Shown here: positions 8,504 through 16,644 of the stretch, piece after piece
Layout: each line of letters begins with the position of its first letter
Numbering within the stretch: position 1 is the stretch's first letter
Source: Bog-756 sp963725275
Lineage (GTDB): Bacteria > Actinomycetota > Acidimicrobiia > Acidimicrobiales > RAAP-2
Assembly: GCA_963725275.1 (NCBI GenBank)
Contig: CAVRXS010000003.1
Location: forward strand, 1 to 64,000
Length of the DNA stretch: 64,000 nt
Direction: 5' to 3'
Position numbers and translations under genes: made by a program
The notes under the pieces: generated by a model
Databases searched by the model: none
What the model was told of the DNA's origin: nothing
Seen by the model: the letters and a program-made list of their open reading frames with translations, nothing else

Positions 8504-9328
8504 ATGGAGCTCTCGAACGGTTCGGTCGCCGTAGTCACCGGCGCGGCGAGCGGCATCGGTGCGGCACTCGGACGGGCCTTTGCCGCCGCCGGATGCTCCG
8601 TCGTGTTGGCCGATGTCGACGCCGTCGCCCTCGACGCCGTGGCCGCCACCATGGAGGGGGAGGTCCTCACCGTCGTCACCGACGTGAGTGTCGCCGCGGA
8701 CCTGGAGCACTTGGCTGAGGCCGCCTTCAACCGGTTCGGTGCCGTCCACGTCCTGTGCAACAACGCCGGGGTTTCGACGTTCAACCCGGTGGCTGCCCAA
8801 TCGCTCGACGATTGGCGTTGGGTGCTGGGGGTGAACCTTTGGGGCGTGATTCACGGGGTGCAGGCCTTCCTGCCAAGGATGACGGCCCAGGGGCAACCTG
8901 CCCACATCGTGAACACGTCATCGCTGGCCGGTCTGGCGAGCGGCCTACCCTCGCTTGGCCCGTACAACGTCAGCAAGGTGGGCGTCGTCGCCCTCAGCGA
9001 GACCCTGCGCATGGAGCTGGCCATGGCCGGCTCGCCCGTCGGCGTCAGCGTGTTGTGCCCGGGCAGCACACCTACCCGGATCCTCGAGAGCGAGCGCAAC
9101 CGGCCAGCGGAGCTCGGCAGCGAACTACGCGTGCCGGATGGCGACCTGATGAGCGATGCCGTGCGATCGGGATTCGATGGCCCGGGTGCTCGCACCGCCG
9201 CTGAAGTTGCGGGAGACGTGCTCGACGGAGTACGGGGCGGGCAGTTCTGGATCATCACCAGCGGTGAAATGCGTGAGCTGGTGTCGTCACGCTTCCACGA
9301 GATCGACGGCTCCACACCGCAAGCCTGA
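8504..9328 (+). CDS. SDR family oxidoreductase
   Basis: A 274-residue classical short-chain dehydrogenase. I place the start at the ATG at 8504 because GGAGG lies seven bases upstream; the in-frame GTG at 8492 overlaps that site. Motifs are VTGAASGIGAALG near residue 10, NNAGVSTF near 85, the catalytic Ser in VNTSSLAG, and YNVSK. The C-terminus lacks the usual DGG end and instead has a 40-residue extension (GQFWIITSGEMRELVSSRF), seen in some SDRs of lipid metabolism. It is divergent from the ACAD10-like operon and shares the palindromic intergenic region, so the two are probably co-regulated. Substrate unknown. Confidence 0.87.
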   Translation: MELSNGSVAVVTGAASGIGAALGRAFAAAGCSVVLADVDAVALDAVAATMEGEVLTVVTDVSVAADLEHLAEAAFNRFGAVHVLCNNAGVSTFNPVAAQSLDDWRWVLGVNLWGVIHGVQAFLPRMTAQGQPAHIVNTSSLAGLASGLPSLGPYNVSKVGVVALSETLRMELAMAGSPVGVSVLCPGSTPTRILESERNRPAELGSELRVPDGDLMSDAVRSGFDGPGARTAAEVAGDVLDGVRGGQFWIITSGEMRELVSSRFHEIDGSTPQA

Positions 9329-10080
9329 CGAGACACAGACGGATTCGCAACGAACTTCGAGCGCGAATGGCAGAGTTGTGCTCCTGCACCCAGTGGTCAG
9401 CGGTCCTGCCACGATCAGTAATCGGGCATTCGCCCTAGAACATGCGCTTGGGGCTGCGCCAGGTCTACGTTCGCAGACCGGACGGGTCACCGGTTCTCGA
9501 ATCCGTCTCGATTGCGATTGACGTCGGTGACGTGTCCTTCAGCTGGCTGCACCGAAAGCGCATGCGTTCGGATTTGAACCAGACGGACTCGTTCGACGAA
9601 GAGCCGCCGGCCCGGTTTCGATCGCCCACGAATCGCGCACGAAATCACCCATGGCGCGAGTCAGCCCGGGCACAAATCCAGGCTGACCTGTACTTTCGGG
9701 GTGGAGGTAATGGCAATATGTTCGAACCGCTCCGGGCCGCTCGCCATGGTGCCTGCCCTGGTCTAACGCGACGCACAACGCCCGGTTCAAGTCCGCTCAG
9801 GTCGCCGTCTACAGCCGCTGACGTGGTGGACCCCGTAGCCTTGGTCAGTAGTCGCCCGGCTTCCCCACAACAGACTTCGTGTCTGGGTCGCTCCTCCCTT
9901 CTGTGGTGTTAACTCACCCTTGTGACGACCGGCTAGCACCGTGGCGAGATTCCGAATGGCTGCCCACAATGAGGAAGGGGCGACAAATGCACGGTGCTCA
10001 GACCTAGACGGCATCAATACGGCTACGCAGGCGTTGAAAGGCGGCGAGTGGGACATGGGCGGTCTCGGGATTGGGTTCTC
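9329..10080. other. 752-base stretch without a supported gene
   Basis: Base composition is visibly less GC-rich than the flanks. Open frames on both strands here give no recognisable protein. A tRNA-like T-arm sequence lies at 9785-9800 (see repeat entry) and a small hairpin, CAGAC/GTCTG, near 9873-9887. The promoter of the downstream permease should lie in its right part. Confidence 0.4.
9786..9800 (+). repeat. 15-bp direct repeat, tRNA T-arm-like, copy 1
   Basis: TTCAAGTCCGCTCAG here recurs exactly at 12641-12655, on the other side of the FtsX-like permease gene. Both copies are preceded by CGG or GG and resemble the T-arm of a tRNA (GGTTCAAGTCC). No complete tRNA can be folded at either place. 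Could be an attachment-site remnant or chance. Confidence 0.4.
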
Positions 10081-12585
10081 ATGAGAGCAGCCTGGTACTG
10101 GTGGCGAGCCACTTGGCTACGAACCTGGCGCTCGATGGTGGTCATTGTCTTGCTGTGCGGAATCCTCGGCGCAGTAGCTCTCGGGGCGCTTGCCGGCGCT
10201 CGCCGTACGGAATCTGCCTACGGGCGATACCTGGGTTCCATCAACGCCAGCGATGTCATGGTCAACATCCCGTCGCCGGACACCACGCTCATCTCGAGGA
10301 TCGCAGCTCTTCCAGGCGTTCGCGCGAGCGCTGCCTGGGAGGGATTGTCTGCGTTTCCGGTCGTCCACGGGCACGTGAACGACTCTTTCCTCACCGGGGC
10401 GTTAGAGGGGAGCATCGACGGCGAGTTATTCACACAGGACGTCATGTCTGTCGTGACGGGGCGACTGCCCCGACTCGGCTCGACCGACGAGATCGCCCTG
10501 ACGGCCGGCGTGGCGCGGCTCTTCGGGGTGGGCGTCGGGGGAAAGGTCACCTACGAGTTCGTGAACCCGCTCTCCCAGGCACCCGAGGCCCCGGGCTACT
10601 CCACCTATGTTGTGACCGCGATAGTCGATCCCCCGCCGGCGCTCGTCGACCAGTTCGACCAGGTCGACGCCGCTGTCCTGCCCCCGGCGGCCACTGCCCG
10701 CCTTCGCGACGAGATTGCGTTCTCATGGGTCGGACTACGACTGGACAAGGGCAACGCCGGCACCCCCGCCCTCCAGTCGGAGCTGACGCGTCTTGCCACA
10801 CGCGTCGGCGGTGGCTACACCTTCGCCGTCCGGCAGCTGAACACCGTCCACCAACAGGTCCAAGACGCCATCCGGCCCCAGGCTGTTGCCCTCGGAGTCT
10901 TCGGAGCCCTGGCGGCTCTGGCGCTGCTGGTGCTCGTGGGCCAGAGCCTGGCCCAGTTCGTTGACCGTTCTGCCTCCCAGCTCGGCGTCCTGCGAGCACT
11001 AGGCCTTACCAGAACTGAAGCTGCATTCGCATGCGGCCTTGGTGGCGCCATCGCCGTGGTCGCTGGCATCGCAATCGCCGTGGTCGGTGCACTTGTTTTG
11101 TCGCCACTGGCCCCAGTGGGACCCGTAAGGCAGTTCGACCCGGTACGCGGCCTCCAATTCGATGTCACCGTCCTCTCCGGCGGCGGACTCCTCTTCGTCG
11201 CGGTGTTGCTGGCGCTACTGGCTTTCGTGGCGTGGCGGTCTGCGCGTCTGACAGACAGGGCCGCTGCTCAGCACCCCTCGGCCATCGCCCAAGCCGCGAC
11301 CTCCTCCGCACTTCCCACACTGGCAGCGCTCGGTGCCCGCTACGCGCTGGAACCGCCCCCCGGCGGGCGTCGCGCAACGGTGCGCGCCAACTTGCTGGGG
11401 TCGGTCGTCGCTGTCACCGCCGTGGTCACCGCGGTGGTCTTCGGGGCCAGCTTGAACGGCTTGGTCACCCATCCAGCCCGCTATGGCTGGAATTGGGATG
11501 TCCTCATCCAGTCACAGGGCGGGTACGGAAGCTTCCTGCCCAACGATGTGAACGCCTCAACTTTGGGGGATGGAGACGGAATAGTCGATCATTTGATGGC
11601 CGACCAACCGGGGATCAGAGGCTGGTCTACGTTCGGCTTCACTCAGCTGCCAATCGACGGGAAATCGGTCCCGATCCTCGGGCTGGCCACCCACGGCGGA
11701 GGGGTGGAGCCACCGACGGTCTTCGGACATCCCATCACCGGTGCCCACGCCGTCGAGCTCTCGGGTCAGTCCATCAATGGTCCAGACGAAATCGAACTCG
11801 GTGCGACCACTCTCCGCCAGCTTGGCAAAGTCGTGGGCAACACCGTGGACGTAGGTACGGGCCCGACCGCTCGCAGGATGACCATCGTGGGCATTGTCAC
11901 TCTTCCATCGATCGGGGTCCAGCTTTCAGACCACGTGTCGCTGGGGCGTGGCGCAATGCTGCCCGAGAGCACCCTCTTGGCCATTGAGGATCTCAACGCG
12001 CTGAACCCCGACCCCGCGGAAGCCTTTTCGGCCATGCCTTCGACCCTCGCGATCGACCTGGATCCGAGCACGAGACCTGGAGCACTCCTGCGTCAGATCA
12101 TTGCCGCCGATCCGGGCGACACTCCAGGGGGGATCTACCAGCAGCCGCGAGTACTCGGGGCAGCAATCGTCAACGCCGGACAGATGGGCGGACAACCCCT
12201 GACTCTGGCTGCTGCCCTTGGAATAGCGGTGCTCATCTTCCTGTCTGCCGCGGTCGTGACCAGCACCCGCCGGCGGCGGCGAGAACTGGCTGTGCTCCAG
12301 GCGCTCGGTTTCACCCATCGTCAACTGCGGACCGTCATCGCATGGCAGACCATCACGCTCCTCGTCATTGCCGTCTCTGTCGGGTTGCCACTCGGAATTG
12401 TCGCCGGTCGCTCGGCATGGACTGGCTTCGCCACGTCGCTCGGAGTGGTCCCCGTGACCGTGGTCCCCCTTGGGGCGCTGGTCCTCGGTCTGCTCGTCCT
12501 GGTGAGCGCCGGCACCATCTTGACCGCCGTTACCGCTGTTATTGCAACCAACATCGAGCCGGCGGTTGCATTGCGCTCCGAATAA
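10081..12585 (+). CDS. FtsX-like ABC transporter permease
   Basis: An 834-residue membrane protein of the FtsX/MacB permease type. The start is placed at the ATG at 10081, followed by MRAAWYWWRATWLRTWRSMV and the first membrane segment. Two FtsX blocks are visible. The first has helices around residues 270-400, containing SQLGVLRALGLTRTEA; the second, at residues 706-830, contains RRRRELAVLQALGFTHRQLR. Between helix 1 and the first block lies a large extracytoplasmic domain. Such proteins act in lipoprotein or peptide export and in cell-wall signalling, together with an ATP-binding subunit. No ATPase gene is adjacent, so the partner must be encoded elsewhere. The gene sits alone between a gene-poor stretch and a tRNA. 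Confidence 0.85.
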   Translation: MRAAWYWWRATWLRTWRSMVVIVLLCGILGAVALGALAGARRTESAYGRYLGSINASDVMVNIPSPDTTLISRIAALPGVRASAAWEGLSAFPVVHGHVNDSFLTGALEGSIDGELFTQDVMSVVTGRLPRLGSTDEIALTAGVARLFGVGVGGKVTYEFVNPLSQAPEAPGYSTYVVTAIVDPPPALVDQFDQVDAAVLPPAATARLRDEIAFSWVGLRLDKGNAGTPALQSELTRLATRVGGGYTFAVRQLNTVHQQVQDAIRPQAVALGVFGALAALALLVLVGQSLAQFVDRSASQLGVLRALGLTRTEAAFACGLGGAIAVVAGIAIAVVGALVLSPLAPVGPVRQFDPVRGLQFDVTVLSGGGLLFVAVLLALLAFVAWRSARLTDRAAAQHPSAIAQAATSSALPTLAALGARYALEPPPGGRRATVRANLLGSVVAVTAVVTAVVFGASLNGLVTHPARYGWNWDVLIQSQGGYGSFLPNDVNASTLGDGDGIVDHLMADQPGIRGWSTFGFTQLPIDGKSVPILGLATHGGGVEPPTVFGHPITGAHAVELSGQSINGPDEIELGATTLRQLGKVVGNTVDVGTGPTARRMTIVGIVTLPSIGVQLSDHVSLGRGAMLPESTLLAIEDLNALNPDPAEAFSAMPSTLAIDLDPSTRPGALLRQIIAADPGDTPGGIYQQPRVLGAAIVNAGQMGGQPLTLAAALGIAVLIFLSAAVVTSTRRRRRELAVLQALGFTHRQLRTVIAWQTITLLVIAVSVGLPLGIVAGRSAWTGFATSLGVVPVTVVPLGALVLGLLVLVSAGTILTAVTAVIATNIEPAVALRSE

Positions 12586-12640
12586 GAACGCTGACTCGTG
12601 CTGCTGACGGGACGCACCGGATACGGGTCGGGATCGCGGT

Positions 12641-12655
12641 TTCAAGTCCGCTCAG
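12641..12655 (+). repeat. 15-bp direct repeat, tRNA T-arm-like, copy 2
   Basis: This is the second exact copy of TTCAAGTCCGCTCAG, 2.85 kb after the first. It lies 74 bases from the intact tRNA-Ala, whose own T-arm sequence is different. Together the copies bracket the lone FtsX-like permease. Confidence 0.4.
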
Positions 12656-12728
12656 CCCGCCGCGAGCGATCGGACCCCGACTTGACCCTGAGCGGGCACC
12701 ACTCGCGAAATCTGCCAACAGAGGCCAG

Positions 12729-12801
12729 TGGAGGTGAGCGGACTCGAACCGCCGACTTCTACATTGCGAACGTAGCGCTCTACCAGCTGAGCTACACCCC
12801 C
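12729..12801 (-). tRNA. tRNA-Ala(CGC)
   Basis: Read on the minus strand, the sequence folds as a complete cloverleaf. The acceptor stem is GGGGGTG/CACCTCC, the D-arm GCTCAGCTGGTAGAGC, the anticodon stem CTACG/TGTAG with loop TTCGCAA, and the T-arm GGCGGTTCGAGTCCGCT. The anticodon is CGC (codon GCG, alanine). The acceptor has a G-T pair at position 3-70, the identity mark of tRNA-Ala. The discriminator base is A. The 3' CCA is not encoded. Confidence 0.95.
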
Positions 12802-12882
12802 GGGGTACCCGAAAGAGTAGTCCGGCGCACCGCTTCCGTAGCCACCCGGGATCTCGACCGATCCGGCAGTCCGAACCTGGGC

Positions 12883-15135
12883 TCAGGGTGTTGTCGTGGT
12901 GGTCGTCGTCGGCGGAACGGTGGTCGTCGTGGTGGTGGACGGCGGCTCGGTCGTCGTCGTTGACGGCGGCTCGGTCGTCGTCGTGGACGGCGGTTCGGTC
13001 GTGGTCGTGGAGGTCGACGAGGTGGAGGCCGAGCCCGACTTGGACGCCGATCCGGCCTTGCCCTTCAACCCCGCTACCGGCGGAGATCCAGTCGATGCCG
13101 CCCCCGTCGGCGCGGAGAACGACCACACCGCCGTGGCGCAGTCGGCCGGTTGGCTGGCGATGACCACGTCCACCCCTGGCAGCGAGCTGTACGTCCACAC
13201 TTGCAGGGGCTGGCCGCTCTGGAGGCAGGCGAGGGCCGGGTCGGTGGTGCCGATGCCGCTCAGGGTCCCGACCAGCTGCTGGGTGCCTCCCGACGGCGGT
13301 GGTTCGATCGGGGTCAGGGGGAGGTTGGCCACCCCGTCGTAGGTACCCAGGGTGATGAAGCCGTAGCCGGGGGGTGGCAGCGGGCCGGACAGTAGGTCCT
13401 TTGCGGCAGGCGCGTTCCCGAGGAGGGCGGCGATCATCGCCGGGTTGTTCCCGTCCATGCCCAACGCCCAGATGCCAACCCCGGCGATGTGGAAGAGGCT
13501 GGCCAACTCGGCTTTGAGAGCCAGCGACGTGGGGTCGTCGAAGTAGGTCTCGTGCCACTGGGTACCGACCAGATAGGAGGTCCACGCGGTCTGGGTGACC
13601 GGGTCCCAGTAGGTCGGATGACCCGAGGTAGAGATGACCGCGTCACTCAGGGGCGCCTCTCCCCCGGTCGCCTGCGCGGTACTCGAGCCGTTCGTGGTCG
13701 GCCAGTCGTAGCCGTAGAAGGGAACGCCGAGGATGATCTTCTGGGCGGGCACGACGGCGGTGAACTCCCGGAGGGCCTGCAAGTCCGTGTAGCCGTTCCC
13801 CGCGAGCAGCGGAGCGGTCGGGCTGGGTTGGGCGGGGTCGTTCATGTCGTAGGCCATGACGAAGAAGGCGTCGACCGCCGGGGCAAGCGCGGCGACATCG
13901 TAGAAGCTCCCGGGGTCTCCTGCCGCGCTGGCGTAGGTGGCCATGCTGACCTGCCAGTGCGGATCGGTCGCGTGGAGAGCCGCCGAGACATGGGTGATGA
14001 GGGCGGTGAGCCCTGCCCGATCGGCGCTTCCCTCTCCTTCGAAATCGAAGTTGACGCCGTCGAGCGACTTCGCGGACACCGCTGCGATCGAGCGCGGCGG
14101 ACAGCCGCCCGGCTGCACTCGGGTCGGAGGTGATCTGGTCGAGCGCGGACTGGCTGAAGCAGGTGACCGTGAGCACGACCCGGTCCCCGGCTGCATGGGC
14201 GCGGTTCACGAGGTCGACCAGGTCCTGGCTCTCGTACCCGTTCCAGCCCGAACCGCTCTCGTCGAGCGAGCCGTCGCCGTTGGCGTCGATGCTGAAGTAG
14301 GCCAGGGTGGTCAGGTCCTGGACATCGAACCCGGACGACTCGGGCAACGTCCAGTACGGGGCGTAGCCGAAGACCTCGTGGGACTGCAACGGCGGGGCTC
14401 CCGCCAGTGAGGGCGGTGCGGGCTCCGGTGCGGAGGTCGCCGCGGCCAGATGGGAGGGCGGGTGGACGAAGGCCTGGGCGCTGTTGCCCGCCCCGCGACC
14501 GTCCGTGATGGTGATGGAGGGTCTCGGGCTTCCTCCAGCGGAGGGCTGGAACGTCGAGGTGGTCCCGCCGGTGAACAGTGCGAGCGCGGCGAGGGTGCCC
14601 AGCACCGGCACCACACGGTGACGGGCCCAGGCCGGCAGGAGACCGTTGCCCGCTCCCTCGGCCGACGCATCGGCGGTTCGTCTGGCGTGTGCATGTTTGG
14701 GAAAGGCACGTGGGCGAGCGCGGTGCGACCGGAGTCGACTGCGGCCAGCAGCGGGGCGATCTCGCCGGCGGAACCGACGAACTGCCAGGTACCGGCCTCC
14801 CCCATCCACCAGTCCTCGGAGACCTCGATCGTGACGACCTGTACGGTCGCACCGTCGGGAAGGCGGACCGAGCGGTCGGCAGACACCTGCTCGACGGCCG
14901 ACCATGGCACGAGCGCGGGGACCTCCACCTCGGGACCGTCCGGTCCGCTGATCAGGAGACCCTGCTCTCCGGTACGGATCACGGTGGGCGCCCCGAGGTG
15001 TTGTGGGGAGAGCTCGACCGGGTCAGGGTCGTCCGCGGCCACCCCCGTCACGTCAGGGGGTAGGTCCACCACACCGCGGACGACGACGTCCACCTCACGG
15101 GCGGCGGGACGGGGCGGGCGGCGGAAGGATCTCAT
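12883..15135 (-). CDS. GH18-type glycoside hydrolase, membrane-anchored, Thr/Pro-rich tail (frameshifted)
   Basis: Three consecutive frames give one protein of about 750 residues. From the ATG at 15135 there is a roughly 150-residue cytoplasmic-looking domain (MRSFRRPPRPAAREVDVVV...). A shift near 14695-14705, at TTTCCCAAA, leads to one membrane segment (RVVPVLGTLAALALFTGG) and the GH18 barrel start EVFGYAPYWTLPESSGFD. A second shift near 14090-14100 leads to DGVNFDFEGEG, which carries the GH18 DxxDxDxE-type catalytic signature, and to WALGMDG further on. The tail is repeated EPPSTTTT units. The fold matches chitinase or spore-cortex YaaH-like enzymes that cut glycan chains, so cell-wall or exopolysaccharide turnover is likely. 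Alternatively, the first 150 residues are a separate gene. Confidence 0.7.
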
Positions 15136-15184
15136 GGCTGATCGTCGCGACGGCACTGCCGGGCCGCCGCCGATCTCGGCAGTG

Positions 15185-15232
15185 TTGACCCGTTTCAGTG
15201 GTCAATCTACCACTCTGCGTGTTAATTGACCA
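15185..15232. promoter_or_regulatory. TTGACC/GGTCAA repeats between divergent genes
   Basis: Between the GH18-type gene and the PIN/TRAM gene lies TGGTCAAT (15199-15206), mirrored by ATTGACCA (15225-15232) after 18 bases. A third box, TTGACC, is at 15185-15190. This is either an operator or overlapping -35 elements for the two divergent genes. The remaining bases from 15136 to 15459 show no gene. Confidence 0.4.
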
Positions 15233-15459
15233 GGGGTGATGCGGATTTCGGCGGCACCGCCCAGGGGGCGACGGCCTCCGCCAGGCTGCTCCGGAGGTCA
15301 CTGTAGACGACCCTCGCGTGAGCCCGCAGTCGGGCCGACCCTCAAGGTTCCGCCCGGGAAACCGACAATTACCCTGCGGCCCGAAATCCATGACGCAACC
15401 GAAGTGGGTACCGACATGACGCCAGCAGGACGCAGCATTCGAGCAGCAGATCCCGCAGC

Positions 15460-16569
15460 GTGATCTTCGTCGAAGGCTTCCGCCTCCTCTTCGTCCTGGC
15501 CGGCGCGGTCACCGGTTTCGAGATCGGCCGGTCGTCCGGCTCCGGGGGGACCGCAGCGGTGGCCGGCCTCCTGCTCGGTGCCGGCATCAGCTATGTCCTC
15601 GGCGGGATCGCCGGCCGGCTGCTCGACAAGGGGCTCCAGCGGGCCATCTTCCAGTTCCGCAACACCCCTCCGGGCGAGGTGTTCGCCGCATCGAACGTGT
15701 CGATGACCGGGATGCTGCTCGGGCTGGTCCTCGGGCTCCCGTTGATGGTGCTCGTCCGCTCCGGGTATGCCTTCATCGTCACCGCGGGGCTGGCCTGGGT
15801 ACTTGCGAGCCTCGGGTGGCGACTCGGCTCGGTCAAGGGACGCCAGATCGTGGCCGCGATCGGCCTCTCTCGTATCCTCTCTCCCACGGTCAGTCCGCCC
15901 GAGGGCCACGCCCTCCTGGTCGACGGCTCGGCCATCATGGACCGCTTCCTGCTCGTCCTCGGCCGGTCCGGGCTCCTGCCCGGTGGTCTCGTGATTCCGC
16001 AGTTCGTCGTAGACCACGTGCGCTCGGTGGCCGAGTCTCCCGATCCGGTCAGCTCGCGGCGGGCCCGTCGCGGACTCGAGGCATTGGAAGCGCTCCGGGA
16101 GATGTCCGTCGCCGTCCACATCGCCCCGGACGAGGTTCCCGAGGTCGACGACCCGACGGTCAAACTGCTCACGGTGGCCCGCCGAACCGGATTGCGGATC
16201 GGGACCTGCTCGACGACCGTCATCGAGGCGGCCGCGACCTGGGAGCTCGCCACGATCAACCTGCACACGGTCGCCAGCGAGCTCTCGCCCGACCACCTCC
16301 CCGGTGAGCGGTTGGTGATCACGCTGGTCAAGGAGGGTCGTCAGGCACGCCAGGCGGTGGGGTACCTGCCCGACGGCGACATGGTGGTGGTCAACGACGC
16401 CACCCATCTGATCGACCAGGGCCCCGTTGGCGTCGCGGTGCTCTCCACCCGTCCGACCAGTCAGGGCGTCATGGTCTTCGCCAAGCTCGCCGACGACCCG
16501 CTCGTCAACGAGCCGGAGGTGGACCCCCCGATCCGGTCCGTCAGGTCGAGAGGGTCCGTCCTCTCCTGA
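15460..16569 (+). CDS. PIN/TRAM domain membrane protein (YacL-like)
   Basis: A 369-residue protein of the YacL type. The N-terminus has four hydrophobic segments in the first ~125 residues (LLFVLAGAVTGFEIG, AAVAGLLLGAGISYVL, MTGMLLGLVLGLPLMV, AFIVTAGLAWVLASLGW). A PIN-like nuclease domain follows, starting LLVDGSAIMDRFLL near residue 148. The acidic pattern is D in VDGSAIMD and D in VVDHVRSVAE; one usual acidic position reads TCSTTVIE. A C-terminal TRAM domain (ERLVITLVKEGRQARQAVGY...) would bind RNA. Start is a GTG at 15460. YacL-like proteins are widespread and little characterised. Degeneration of part of the PIN acidic set leaves nuclease activity uncertain. Confidence 0.8.
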   Translation: MIFVEGFRLLFVLAGAVTGFEIGRSSGSGGTAAVAGLLLGAGISYVLGGIAGRLLDKGLQRAIFQFRNTPPGEVFAASNVSMTGMLLGLVLGLPLMVLVRSGYAFIVTAGLAWVLASLGWRLGSVKGRQIVAAIGLSRILSPTVSPPEGHALLVDGSAIMDRFLLVLGRSGLLPGGLVIPQFVVDHVRSVAESPDPVSSRRARRGLEALEALREMSVAVHIAPDEVPEVDDPTVKLLTVARRTGLRIGTCSTTVIEAAATWELATINLHTVASELSPDHLPGERLVITLVKEGRQARQAVGYLPDGDMVVVNDATHLIDQGPVGVAVLSTRPTSQGVMVFAKLADDPLVNEPEVDPPIRSVRSRGSVLS

Positions 16570-16582
16570 CCCTGGTACCTGC

Positions 16583-16609
16583 CCCGCCGGCGGGTCCCGG
16601 TCCGGCGGG
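16583..16609. terminator. hairpin between convergent genes
   Basis: An 8-bp perfect stem, CCCGCCGG / CCGGCGGG, with an 11-base loop sits between the ends of two converging genes. There is no T-tract, which is common for actinobacterial terminators. Confidence 0.35.
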
Positions 16610-16644
16610 CCGGGCTACTCGAGCCCGACCCACCTCCGGGGCGA

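Noticed and set aside
9555..9590. tRNA-like GGATTTGAACC on the minus-strand reading
   Set aside because: The T-stem does not pair and no anticodon or D-arm can be placed at the right distance.
9442..9912. Open frame of 156 codons on the plus strand
   Set aside because: Arg/Ser/Pro-rich with no motif, in an AT-richer stretch, no ribosome site; opposite-strand frames in the same place are equally open.
12896..13342. Plus-strand frame rich in VVVV and GGS units
   Set aside because: It is the antisense of the TTTT/EPPS tail of the GH18-type protein. The repeat is codon-level low complexity, not a CRISPR array or a gene.
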